From CAZQLE01 sp964593905 (GTDB lineage: Bacteria; Chloroflexota; Anaerolineae; Anaerolineales; Anaerolineaceae), in NCBI GenBank assembly GCA_964593905.1, contig CAZQLE010000043.1, forward strand, positions 1-23,103: a stretch of DNA of 23,103 bases, in the 5' to 3' direction. Shown one piece after another: positions 8,301 through 16,424 of the stretch; position 1 is the first letter of the stretch; each line of letters begins with the position of its first letter. Under the pieces are notes generated by a model. The model was not told the origin of the DNA and ran no database searches. It was given only the letters and a program-made list of their open reading frames with translations. The position numbers and the translations under genes are program-made.

Positions 8301-9530
8301 CTGTCCGGGGATCGGTTCGGTGATGGTGAAGCGCGTCATAGCTGAAATGGCCGACCAGTTGCCCGCGGCATCGCCAGCCTGCACCCGCCAGCCATACATT
8401 CCGGAGGCCAGCGGCGGCAGCGCGAAGCTGTTGGCGGTCAGGTTCATCACCGATACCACCGGGGGCAGCCCGGCGTTGGCATTGGCATACACCCACAGGT
8501 GATAATACTTCGCTTCGGGGGCATCCCAGGTGAGCACTGGCGAGCCGGTGACGCTGGTGTTATCCAGCGGTGAAACCGCGATGGGCTCGAATGGAGCAGT
8601 GCGGTCGATCAACATGGCGCGCACATCGCTCCAGACCAGGTCGGCCGAGCCCGCCGGGTAGACACTGTTGGTGCCTGCCACGCGGTAGTAGATGGTGCCT
8701 TCGTCCAAATCGCCAGTGGGAATGGTGTAGGTTGTGTCGGAGATCTCTGGCGAGGAATTATCGGCCAGCGAAGTCGGCGAGGTGGACCACTGCACGACGT
8801 AACCTTCGGCGTTGGGGGCCGCAGCCCAGGCAACCGGCACGCCGGCGTTGCTGGCCAGGTATTGAGCGCTGAAGACTGCTCCGGCCGACGGGCTGGAGAT
8901 GGTCACTTTGGCCGGTTTACCCAGCGTCTGAACGGTGAGGCTGCGGGTTGCGCTCCAGACGCTGCAGTTGCCCAGCGTGTCGCAGGCCTGCACCTTCCAG
9001 TAATAGGTCGCGGCGGGTTTGCCGCCCGGCAGGAAGGATGTTGCGGTGCTGGCGTAGGTATCGCCGGCAGCACAGGCAGCGGGGGTGCTGGTGGTTTGCA
9101 GGCAGAAGCGATAGCTGGCGCTGTCTGTCGAGCCGCTCCAGTTGAAGGCCGGCATACTGTTGGTGACGGCCGCGTCGGCCGGGGTGAGCAGCACAGGCAC
9201 TGCCGGGGCGGTGGAATCGATGGTGAAGCTGCGCACCAGGCTCCACGGGCCGGGGTAGCGCACCCATTCGCCGTTCACCTGATAGGAATTCAGCGCGCGC
9301 ACGCGCCAGTAGTAGCTGTTGTCGCTCAGGTTAACGGTTGTGCTGCTGGTCGCCGGGATAATCAGCGTGCGCAGTGTGGTGGAAGAGAAGCTGGTGACAT
9401 CTGAGATTTGCAGCTCGTAATGGGTGACGCCGCCGCCGACCGGGGCCACACTGCCCCAGCTCAGGGTCGGCTGGTTGTTGAAGACCGCCTTATCGGCCGG
9501 GCCGCTCAGGGCCGGCGCGCTGGCCGGGTT
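5355..9530 (-). repeat. array of 14 FnIII-like modules in seven A-B pairs
   Basis: Fourteen coding modules average about 298 bp (99 residues). Each begins near 'P.L..P....', has 'P.F.W' early, and ends with 'YYWRV.A...G..S.WS'. Two types alternate without exception. A modules start after 'IP' (as in PGKPVLTAP or PATPLLTAP), carry 'Y..E.S....F' and end in 'FTID..PPA'. B modules start right after that, carry 'GA..Y' and 'DAAGN.S.WS', and end before the next 'IP'. Approximate boundaries, from C- to N-terminal, are at 5650, 5960, 6248, 6555, 6850, 7160, 7450, 7755, 8040, 8315, 8605, 8930 and 9215. The copies are well diverged, so this is an old duplication. Confidence 0.85.
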
Positions 9531-12500
9531 CTGGTTGGCAGCCAGGGCAAAGTTGGCGGTTATGTTCCAGTTCCGGTCCATCGGAAACCAAACCGGGTTG
9601 GCGTTGGAATTGGTATCGCCGCTCCAGGTATTGAAGTTGAAGCCGGCATTGGGGTTGGCGTTGATGCGCACATCGGCGCCGGCATGGTAGGTATCTCCGG
9701 CGCAGTTGGGCGCCGGCCAGGCGCTCACCGCACCGCCGTTGATCGGGCTGGCGTTGACGGTTAAGCTGTGGCAGCCTTTGGTGTCGGTCTGGGTGTAGCC
9801 ATTGGTCTGGGCAACGTAGACCTCAATGACTGAATCGGCCAGCAGGTCGAATTCTGCGAGGGGAATGTCAATTTCCCAACTGCCGTCTGCTTCAGAGCGG
9901 GTGCTGTAAAGCAGCTTGGGCTGGTTTTCCGGTAAGATCAGTACCGTCACTTCGGTATCCGGCGTGGTTGTGCCGCTGACGGTGTTGGCGCCAGCATTGA
10001 TGACCGGTGCGCCGAGCGCAGCCACCGGGAAGTCGATGACTTCTCCGCCGTCCCGCGCCACTCTGACCACCATACCCGGTTCAAGTTTGACCCCGGTGTC
10101 GCCATAGAATAGTTCCAGCCCGCCAAAGCCGTGGGCCTGTTCATCCACCGGGCCGTAGACGGCTTCTACGCCGTTTAGATAGGAGATGGTGAGATCTTCA
10201 AAGGGCTCAAAGAACTCCAGCCCGAGGCGGTCTTCACGTTCGAAGACTGTCAAATAGCGCTCACTGATCCAGGTGTAGGCGGTGGTGCTTTCGTCGGTGG
10301 TATTGGTGTAGACGATGAATTCGCCGCACTGGTTCAGGTCCAGGTTTTCTTCACCGCTGAAATCGGCCTGCCAGTTGTTGTTGACATCGGCCACGGCCCC
10401 GCCCCAGCGGTCGCAAACAGACGGATCTTCGTTGTTAATCGCATGGATCCAGATCTGGGCGTCTGCCGGCGCGGTGCCCGAAACAGTTTCGGCGCCGCGG
10501 TCGACACCCGTGACAGAGAGCGGCACCAGGATGGCGGTAATGGTCTGATTCCCCTGGGTGGCCTCAATTTTGCTGCCCACTTTCAACGGCGTATGCTGTT
10601 CATTGACAATGCGCTGGCTGTAATCGATCATTACATGCCCGTCATCGTCGATCTGATCGGGGGTGATGGTGCCGCGGTAGATGGGGGTGTTCTGCTCATC
10701 ATAGACTTTGAGGTCGATGGGGGCGTTGGGCGCAAACATATTCAGTTCGATCCACTGCCGGTTCAGATTGCCGATGACCTCGGGGGTGTTGATGAACAGG
10801 GCAAACTTGCTCTCTTTGGAGGGCAACGGCACCTGGGCGGTGACGCGGTTGGCGGTCTTGTCGAGGGTGCCGTTCAGGTTTTGCCAGTTGTCGATGGTCT
10901 GGTTATACCAGTACAGCGCTGCGCTGTCTTCCACCATGCCGGCCGGCAGCGGCTCGGTATAGATGGCCGAAACTGTCACGGTTTTGCTCGGCAGCGTCGC
11001 CATTTTATTGTTGGTGGTGGGCGAATCGGCGTAGACTGTGATTATGCCCGAAACGGCAATTTGCCGCCAGGGGGTCCACATGGTGGTTGGTTGAACGACC
11101 AGGCGGGCGGTGGTGTTGAAGGTGCCGGCAGGGGCGGTAACGGTATAGCGGCCGTTGGTCACCGTAATGGGGGCAGTCGGGGCTCCCTGTCCGGCGTTGG
11201 CGGTCAGCCGCCAGTCGGCGATGTGGCCCCACGAGTGAATTCCGTAGGTGCGGTTTAGGGTGGGCTGGGTGGCTTCGCGGTGCCCGTAATGGAAGAGCGG
11301 CATCATGACCGTTTCGCCGCGCACGACGATATATTCTGCATCGGCAAACAGCTTGCGGCGCAGGGTGGGGTTGGTCTCGACCCGGGCGGCATCGATTTTG
11401 TCTTCAAAAGCTTCGTAGCCGGCTCCACTGGTCCAATGGAAAGTCTTATCGGCCGCATTCCAGACGGCATCCTTGCGCAGTACATCATCCAGGAAATTGG
11501 CGGCGTCGTTATAGTCGGCATTCCAGCCCAACCGCCAGATATCGGGTGCGTCATTCGAATTCAGTTTGGTGAGATACTCTGACCAATCGGCCCCGTGTGC
11601 GCTCACCGTAATGCCCAGCTCGGTTTGCCAGCGGTCGATGATGGTGTTGGCGATGATATTGTGGTCGCCTTCGTTGTTGTACCAGTATTCCAGGCTAATA
11701 TCATCCGCCGAATCGATGGAATCACCGGGCATATCAATATAGGCCTGCAAGAGCAGTTTTGCTTCGTCCAGGTTATCCACCGCGGGCGGATTGGTGAAAT
11801 CTTCTATGCGCGGCGCGCCCACCATGTTCGGCGGGGTAAACCAGTAGGCCGGCTGGTTGGCATCGTTGCCGGTAGCCTGGATCACCGCGGCGCGGTCAAC
11901 CGCCAGCGAAAGCGCGGTGCGCACACGGGCATCGTTGACAACATCGTTGCTGGTATTAAAGCCCAGGTAATAGGTGCCTGAGTTCAGCATGGGTTTGACC
12001 TGGTTGACCCTAAAGTCTTCCAGGTTGCAATCCTGCGGCAGACTGGCTGTGTGCAGAATTCCCTGACGGTAGAGATCGCAGGCCTCATATTCATTGCGCA
12101 GCCAGATATACAGGCTGGGAATCTGAACATTGGCGGCATCGTAGTAATTGGGGTTCTTGCTCAGTTTGAGGTAGCCCTGATACTCGTAGCGGCCTTCCTC
12201 TTCCCATTCGTCCAGCCGGTAAGCGCCGCTGGTGACGATATTGCCGGGCTGGGTCCAGGCCTCGCCAAAAGTGGTCAGGCGGTGCAGTGGTACGGGGCGG
12301 GCATAGGGCGCGGCCAGCAGTGAGAGCAGATGCGCTGCAGGTGTGTTGATCTGTAACCGCAGCTGCGTGGCGCTGGGCGCGGTGATGTCGGTGTTGGGGT
12401 TGTTGAACAGACCGGCCAGGGTCCCGGCAAACGGGGCGTTGGTGTCGGGGTATACCAACCGTTTCAGGCTTTCAGCGGCCGTCTGCGCGGTCAGGGCGGT

Positions 12501-15500
12501 GCCGTCAGACCATCGCAACCCGCTGCGCAGGGTAAAGGTATAGGTGCGTTTGTCGGCCGAGACCGTCCACGACTGCGCCAGCCAGGGCAGGATGGTGCCA
12601 TCGGGGCCTTCTTTCACCAGCCCGGCGAAGATCTGGTTGATGACATTGCCCTGTTCCAGGCTGTCATAAAAAGCCGGGTCCAGATTTCGCACGCTGGGCA
12701 GGCTCAATTGCAATGTGTCCCAGCGCCAGTAATCCATGCTGACATCGTCATAGCGCGTCACAGAATGGTCGTCGTTCCAGTAACGCAGGGCAAAGCGGTG
12801 GTCGCCCTGAATATCCCAGTCGGGCTGGGCGCCGTAATTCAGGCTCCAGGCGCCAGAGGCATACTGCATATCGCCTTCGTACCAGGGCTGGTACCAGTGT
12901 TCCACGCTCAGGCTGACCCGTTTGCCATCATTGGGGGCTGTGCCGCGCACCACACGGGTGGTGCGGTTGTGCTCGGTGATGGCCACATTGGCCAGGGTGA
13001 ATTTATAGGTTGTGGGGGTGCCGATGATCTCCACTTCCATGCCCGGCTGCAGGTCAACGCTCGCGTCCATGCTGCCGTTACCCCACTGGTCAACCTGAAT
13101 GGGGAAGCTGTCGATGGGATCGGCCGCGCCCGGCGTGGCGTAGATCTTGACCGGGACGGCGCTGTTGGGGACAAAATTACTGAGCTGAATGCGCTCCATG
13201 TTCAGCGAAGCTTCGGCAAAGGGCGGGTACATGGCCTCGGCATACTGGCAGTGCCCGTCTGACTGGCAGAGCATCGCCTGCGGCGGGCGGACAAAGGGAT
13301 CGGTGCTGATCGACCAGTTGCCTTCCGGGCTGACATCGGCTGTGATCCAGCGCCAGCCGTTGATGGTTTCGCCGCCAACCAAAACCTGGTTGCCGGGTAC
13401 TGAGGTCCCAAAAAGCTGCCCCGCCGCCCAGTCTGCAGATGGGTCAATGGTCAGGGTGCGAATGAGCAGCGCAGCGTGGTTGCCAGCAGCGTCATCCAGG
13501 GTGATTTGCATCCCTGATTCAATCATGGGCATATCCCACTCGCTGCGGTTGCCTTCTCCAAAATCATATTCTCGTTCGAACATCACCGTGCCGCCCGGAG
13601 CATCGTAGATGCGCAGGGTAAAGGGCGGGGTAATGCGTTCTACATGGAACCCCTTGTGCTGCGGGTCAAAACTCAGATATGGCTTCGGCAGGACCTTGAC
13701 CAGCGTCCAGTCACGGTCTTCATCTTCATAGTAGACCAGGATGGTTGAGTCGAACCACAGGTCAAAATCGCTGCCGAACGCATCTTTCAGATTGACCATC
13801 CAACTACCGTCGGGGTTCGGTGTGACCTGGGTTTGAGCCCAGCCGTTGATCTGTATCTGGATGGTTTTGGTCGGATCGGCATAACCTTGCAGGGTATCGG
13901 CCAGATAATCCACCATATCCAGGCTGATCTGTACGACGGTGTGTTTATGGATATTGTGGGTGGTGTTATCTTCCACCTCCACTTCCATCCCGGCGGCCAG
14001 GGTAAGTCCCCCCGGCGGGGTATAGAGGAAGGTGCCCTGCGCCGTGGTGGGCACAGCATTGTCTGAGGCCAACACCGTGCCGCCCGGCGTCTGCCGAATG
14101 GTAATTGTGACCGTGGAATTTTCAGTATATAAAATACCGTCAATTGTGTTTTCAGTCAGATCGACATTGAAACTGGTATACGGGCCGGTGACATAGGTGC
14201 GGTTAAAGTTGTCATCCTGCACGTAGGCGCGCACCCGCGATTGGCTGTTAATACAGCCGGGCTGCCACGGATGGAGTTCATACGTCCAGTTGCCGCTGGC
14301 ATCGGCGCGGGTCAGGTTGTCAAAACAGTTTTGCACCTCCACCCCGATAAAGGCGTTGGCTGCGCTGGTGCCGGTGACTGTTTTGGGGTCGCTTTCAAAG
14401 TTGATGGTGCTGATAAACGGCACCGTTTCGGCAATTTTCATCACTTTGAAGGCCGGTTGACCGGGCAGACTGACCGTGATGGTGTTTCCGGGTTGCAGCA
14501 CTACCTGGTGTTGGTCATAATTGATTTCCAGGCGGCCGTCGCCCCAGGTGCGCAGGCCCTCCGAGCTCCACAGCGCAGTGGGGTCGGGCAGGTTGAGGAT
14601 GCTGACCTCCACATCCGTGTCGCCGGGGAAGCCTTCCAGGATGATGCGGTCGTCGAACAGACGGGCATAGATGCGCGGTTCGGCGAAACGCGGTTCATAT
14701 TCCATGTCGGTCTGGTTATTGCCTTCACCCCACACCAGCACGCGGATTGCGGTGGACGGCAGCAGATCATAGGGGCCGCCGCGGGCATCGCTAAAATTGA
14801 CCGACCAGTGACCGTTGGCGGGAATGATGGTCTCTACACTGTCTTCATAGCGCCAGTCGCGATTGCCATCGCCGCGCGGCGGGAAATACTCCTGGAAGAT
14901 TTCCATCTTCCTGCCGGCCGGGCCAACGCCGCTGACCGTGTTGGCCGCATAATCGATATTGCTTATCTCGATATTATCGACCACCATATGCGCCTGACCG
15001 GTGGTGCCGGTGGCGACAATGTAATTGCCCGGTTCAACCTCGCCGACCTGATCGTAGCCGAGGAAGAAGTGCCCGCCGTCGTCGGTGGTGAAATCGTCGG
15101 CGAAGTTGGATGCAGCGCCGGGGGCATCGCTTTCAAAGATCTCAAAATGGACCGGGCTGTTCGGTTCCCAGCCCTGGTTCGAGACCCAGTTGCCCCAGAA
15201 AGAGGCCACAATGAAACCGACCTGCGGGGCCAGCGGGTTGGGGGTGCGCAGACCAAAACGCATGCCGTTGTTGGTCTCATAATACACTTCAAACTGCTCG
15301 TTATCGTCCACCGGCTCGCCAAAAGCATAAGACCAGTCGCCGCTGGCGTTGGCTGTGATTTTTTGGGGAGAGGATTTCCACCAGGTGGTGACCACCAGAT
15401 CGCTGTTGGGCAAAGCGCCGCCGCCGGCAAAATTGCCGCCAGGGCGGTCTTCGGTGGTCAGGGTCAGATTGACATCCGGCAAAACGGCCTGCATTGTCAC

Positions 15501-16316
15501 CCCACCGGGGGCGGTGATGCGCAGTGTATCGCCGGGGGTGTAGCTGTAGCCGTGTGCAGCGTAAATGAATTTACGGTAGCCTTCCTGTTCCATATTGCCC
15601 GCGACGTTGACCGGGGCAAAACGGGGCGCGCCGCCCGGGGCCAGAACTTCGACCGTGATATCCTGCCAGAAGGGAACGTTGAACACTTCCACATGCTGCC
15701 GGTCGACGCTGTAAAAGTTCTCGGGGCGGTAAGCAGCCCAGGCCTTGCCTGACAGTTCGCCGGGGAAGACCTGTGCGGTCACCAGGCCGACCGTGACCAG
15801 AGTTTCGGAGTATGTTGAGCTCCAATTTCCGGCGGCGTCTGCCTGGGTGTCATAATACTGGCCGCCGAAATGATCGGAACCGACGCGCAGCCAGGTGTTG
15901 GGGGCTGCCTGACCGGTAAAGGTCTTGGTTGCCATGTCGATGCCGGTGAACTTAAAGTCGGTGAGGGTCAGTTCACGGGTCACATCGGGGTCGGGGTGTG
16001 TGTCGGTGACGACTACACGCCGGCCGGACGGCAACGGCTCATCGAAATTAAAAAAGGCGTGACCGTCTCCTTCGGTGGAGACCGAGTAGCTTTTAACCAG
16101 ATTGGTGCCATCCCATATTTCGATGGTCAGATCGTTAATGTTGGGCGTGAATTGCCATAGATCCATCACACCCCGCTGCGGCCAGACTTGAATGCCGGCA
16201 TCGGTTGCCACATCGGCCTTGACCACCGTGGGGGGGTTAAGCCCAACGTTGGAGAACAAAAAACTCAGAATGACCAGAATGCTCATCATTCGAAACAAAA
16301 AAGATTGTTTACGCAT
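5355..16316 (-). CDS. giant secreted protein: repeat arrays with embedded family-5 solute-binding domain
   Basis: This is one uninterrupted frame of 3653 residues (roughly 390 kDa). A signal peptide spans about 1-34 (Arg/Lys start, hydrophobic core 'MMSILVILSFLFSNVGL', cut probably after VVKA); there is no lipobox cysteine. Residues 40-1200 hold seven tandem beta-rich units. Residues 1200-1705 are a whole SBP_bac_5 domain. Residues 1710-1845 are a ZU5-like sandwich (TVTAPAGTFNTTARLVV...). Residues 1848-2182 are two more units like the first seven. Residues 2183-2254 are an InlB-type bacterial repeat ('NPNAGFNFNTWSGD'). Residues 2262-3653 are fourteen FnIII-like modules. Family knowledge says SBP_bac_5 proteins bind oligopeptides, nickel or sugars for ABC importers; here the domain sits in an adhesin-like scaffold with no permease or ATPase genes nearby. 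The C-terminus ends on the last module with no LPXTG, T9SS or membrane anchor. GAGGGG (16324-16319) supports the ATG at 16316. Surface capture, adhesion or sensing are possible; none is shown. Confidence 0.92.
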   Translation of the reverse strand: MRKQSFLFRMMSILVILSFLFSNVGLNPPTVVKADVATDAGIQVWPQRGVMDLWQFTPNINDLTIEIWDGTNLVKSYSVSTEGDGHAFFNFDEPLPSGRRVVVTDTHPDPDVTRELTLTDFKFTGIDMATKTFTGQAAPNTWLRVGSDHFGGQYYDTQADAAGNWSSTYSETLVTVGLVTAQVFPGELSGKAWAAYRPENFYSVDRQHVEVFNVPFWQDITVEVLAPGGAPRFAPVNVAGNMEQEGYRKFIYAAHGYSYTPGDTLRITAPGGVTMQAVLPDVNLTLTTEDRPGGNFAGGGALPNSDLVVTTWWKSSPQKITANASGDWSYAFGEPVDDNEQFEVYYETNNGMRFGLRTPNPLAPQVGFIVASFWGNWVSNQGWEPNSPVHFEIFESDAPGAASNFADDFTTDDGGHFFLGYDQVGEVEPGNYIVATGTTGQAHMVVDNIEISNIDYAANTVSGVGPAGRKMEIFQEYFPPRGDGNRDWRYEDSVETIIPANGHWSVNFSDARGGPYDLLPSTAIRVLVWGEGNNQTDMEYEPRFAEPRIYARLFDDRIILEGFPGDTDVEVSILNLPDPTALWSSEGLRTWGDGRLEINYDQHQVVLQPGNTITVSLPGQPAFKVMKIAETVPFISTINFESDPKTVTGTSAANAFIGVEVQNCFDNLTRADASGNWTYELHPWQPGCINSQSRVRAYVQDDNFNRTYVTGPYTSFNVDLTENTIDGILYTENSTVTITIRQTPGGTVLASDNAVPTTAQGTFLYTPPGGLTLAAGMEVEVEDNTTHNIHKHTVVQISLDMVDYLADTLQGYADPTKTIQIQINGWAQTQVTPNPDGSWMVNLKDAFGSDFDLWFDSTILVYYEDEDRDWTLVKVLPKPYLSFDPQHKGFHVERITPPFTLRIYDAPGGTVMFEREYDFGEGNRSEWDMPMIESGMQITLDDAAGNHAALLIRTLTIDPSADWAAGQLFGTSVPGNQVLVGGETINGWRWITADVSPEGNWSISTDPFVRPPQAMLCQSDGHCQYAEAMYPPFAEASLNMERIQLSNFVPNSAVPVKIYATPGAADPIDSFPIQVDQWGNGSMDASVDLQPGMEVEIIGTPTTYKFTLANVAITEHNRTTRVVRGTAPNDGKRVSLSVEHWYQPWYEGDMQYASGAWSLNYGAQPDWDIQGDHRFALRYWNDDHSVTRYDDVSMDYWRWDTLQLSLPSVRNLDPAFYDSLEQGNVINQIFAGLVKEGPDGTILPWLAQSWTVSADKRTYTFTLRSGLRWSDGTALTAQTAAESLKRLVYPDTNAPFAGTLAGLFNNPNTDITAPSATQLRLQINTPAAHLLSLLAAPYARPVPLHRLTTFGEAWTQPGNIVTSGAYRLDEWEEEGRYEYQGYLKLSKNPNYYDAANVQIPSLYIWLRNEYEACDLYRQGILHTASLPQDCNLEDFRVNQVKPMLNSGTYYLGFNTSNDVVNDARVRTALSLAVDRAAVIQATGNDANQPAYWFTPPNMVGAPRIEDFTNPPAVDNLDEAKLLLQAYIDMPGDSIDSADDISLEYWYNNEGDHNIIANTIIDRWQTELGITVSAHGADWSEYLTKLNSNDAPDIWRLGWNADYNDAANFLDDVLRKDAVWNAADKTFHWTSGAGYEAFEDKIDAARVETNPTLRRKLFADAEYIVVRGETVMMPLFHYGHREATQPTLNRTYGIHSWGHIADWRLTANAGQGAPTAPITVTNGRYTVTAPAGTFNTTARLVVQPTTMWTPWRQIAVSGIITVYADSPTTNNKMATLPSKTVTVSAIYTEPLPAGMVEDSAALYWYNQTIDNWQNLNGTLDKTANRVTAQVPLPSKESKFALFINTPEVIGNLNRQWIELNMFAPNAPIDLKVYDEQNTPIYRGTITPDQIDDDGHVMIDYSQRIVNEQHTPLKVGSKIEATQGNQTITAILVPLSVTGVDRGAETVSGTAPADAQIWIHAINNEDPSVCDRWGGAVADVNNNWQADFSGEENLDLNQCGEFIVYTNTTDESTTAYTWISERYLTVFEREDRLGLEFFEPFEDLTISYLNGVEAVYGPVDEQAHGFGGLELFYGDTGVKLEPGMVVRVARDGGEVIDFPVAALGAPVINAGANTVSGTTTPDTEVTVLILPENQPKLLYSTRSEADGSWEIDIPLAEFDLLADSVIEVYVAQTNGYTQTDTKGCHSLTVNASPINGGAVSAWPAPNCAGDTYHAGADVRINANPNAGFNFNTWSGDTNSNANPVWFPMDRNWNITANFALAANQNPASAPALSGPADKAVFNNQPTLSWGSVAPVGGGVTHYELQISDVTSFSSTTLRTLIIPATSSTTVNLSDNSYYWRVRALNSYQVNGEWVRYPGPWSLVRSFTIDSTAPAVPVLLTPADAAVTNSMPAFNWSGSTDSASYRFCLQTTSTPAACAAGDTYASTATSFLPGGKPAATYYWKVQACDTLGNCSVWSATRSLTVQTLGKPAKVTISSPSAGAVFSAQYLASNAGVPVAWAAAPNAEGYVVQWSTSPTSLADNSSPEISDTTYTIPTGDLDEGTIYYRVAGTNSVYPAGSADLVWSDVRAMLIDRTAPFEPIAVSPLDNTSVTGSPVLTWDAPEAKYYHLWVYANANAGLPPVVSVMNLTANSFALPPLASGMYGWRVQAGDAAGNWSAISAMTRFTITEPIPGQVTLTAPADKVLLNANPVYLVWYVSDYATGYITQLSTSATFATISAEKQGTSTVAQFTLPDGLYYWRVRAVNGNNLPGPWSAVRSLTVDTTAPVAPVVQAPLQGATTPGTPQFRWGVAAGATKYNLNLKPQGSDTWTEFTGLTAALYKPAPLAPFAWYVWRVQACDAAGNCSPWSAEYTFYVNQVIPGKPVLTAPVNAAVLGATQASAVKLTWNKVNEAAYYRVELSPVIDFSSDVQTHDVPGLEQLILDLYQPGENKYYWRVTAFNADDLPGLVSAVSSFTIDVLPPAAPLQKTPLNNAVFNGTPTFIWNPSLGAKSYQFSLFVNGADPTTPVALSPVLAVTSYKPVLSEAGNYQWSVRAADAAGNWSDWSTPWDITINAIVPTRVVQLGPKNNAYNTSLIQEFTWNPAAYADFYKLEVSANTSFNDGLFTELEGLWIYDQAYTLVLPADGKYYWRVTACNGDPLTPATLKCSPASTVFILNVDSTPPAAPVLTAPLDGATFIGTPTYRWGLMAGVKNYDLTITGIDDLAYRYDALALTTTSHKPAVGQKPGFYEWTARACDIAGNCSAWAEPYEVEVLSAIPATPLLTAPLNKAVMRDIEPLLRWNAVLYAEYYNLEVSNLATFPAASTQYLVATAVEGNVQSYQLVTIDPDKTYYWRVSGCHDAGGDEVCGAKSAAFSFTIDTQPPAKPNLLLPAANAVVRGLPTFTWQAPAGAKQYELQVFSLTDPGNLVLDVPGLTTTSFRATNLPPDQYYWRVNATDAVGNSSEFSDDRNLTVNPLIPVKPVLTGPANRTISQETNPVFTWGTTAYAVEYEMQVSNNATFSGPTLLKPGNLVQSFTALTNPTLNAWVAPTDGIYYWRVRVINSLGEPGAYSTAFTYTVDTTPPPAIAGATMAPVNNAVFTGIPTFTWRTVLGATRYNFVLSENPGVSNPLVEVNGLPTLSYKPPRLAAGVYYWAIQAVDAAGNTAPWSPINKITIQ
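9772..10775 (-). repeat. units 8 and 9 of the 165-residue array
   Basis: Two more copies of the N-terminal unit follow the SBP and ZU5-like segment (about 10253-10775 and 9772-10252). Both have the 'L..F.P...I.L.V' opening half, a '(K/E)xG..(I/V)' turn, and the 'ETVSGTAPADAQIWI' or 'NTVSGTTTPDTEVTV' half ending in 'D.(N/G).W..D'. They match the first seven units in order and length, so the array is split in two by the binding domain. Confidence 0.7.
11203..12715 (-). other. embedded SBP_bac_5 domain inside the giant gene
   Basis: Residues about 1200-1705 of the giant protein look like a full-length peptide/nickel-type solute-binding protein. The opening is 'LDPAFYDSLEQGNVINQIFAGL', followed by the family hallmark 'YTFTLRSGLRWSDGTALTA'. 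Later come 'SGAYRLDEWE', 'VRTALSLAVDRAAVI' and 'WNADYNDAANFLDDVL', and the closing 'RRKLFADAEYIVVRGETVMMPLF'. These occur in the order and at the spacing seen in free DppA/OppA-like proteins. Nothing appears to be deleted. Ligand class is not predictable by eye. Confidence 0.88.
12716..16199 (-). repeat. units 1-7 of the 165-residue array
   Basis: Seven tandem coding units have boundaries near 15717, 15224, 14678, 14172, 13677 and 13212, so each is 465-546 bp. Each unit has two beta domains. The first holds a 'V.V.I....G' strand and ends in 'L.PG..I.V'. The second holds '(V/L).G.(A/S).......V.V' followed by 'DA.GNW'-type turns: DAAGNWS, NASGDWS, PANGHWS, DASGNWT, NPDGSWM, SPEGNWS, YASGAWS. 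The second half resembles bacterial Ig-like (Big_6-type) domains. The first half I cannot place. Confidence 0.7.
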
Positions 16317-16347
16317 GTACCCCTCACAATGCTAAGTGAATTGTATG

Positions 16348-16424
16348 TTGACAGGGAGAATCGCTGGCGGTGCACAGCCAGAACATGAACTGTCTGTTGT
16401 GCAGCAGCAGGGGGCCCCTGTCAA
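16348..16424. promoter_or_regulatory. inverted repeat and possible promoter upstream of the giant gene
   Basis: TTGACAGGG (16348-16356) recurs inverted as CCCTGTCAA (16416-16424), 59 bp apart. On the - strand the second copy is a perfect -35 hexamer (16424-16419), but the -10 at 17 bp (CACAAC) is poor. A TACAAT at 16345-16340 on the - strand is better placed for the start at 16316, though it has no -35. The 223-bp gap (16317-16539) otherwise shows nothing certain. Confidence 0.3.

Noticed and set aside
5355..9530. CRISPR array or direct DNA repeats
   Set aside because: The periodicity is at the protein level (about 298 bp modules in frame). There are no short identical repeats with unique spacers.
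14241..15752. Long + strand open frame (503 codons) opposite the N-terminal array
   Set aside because: It is antisense to a well-supported coding region, has no ribosome-binding site or recognisable motif, and shows the same shadow composition as the other antisense frames.
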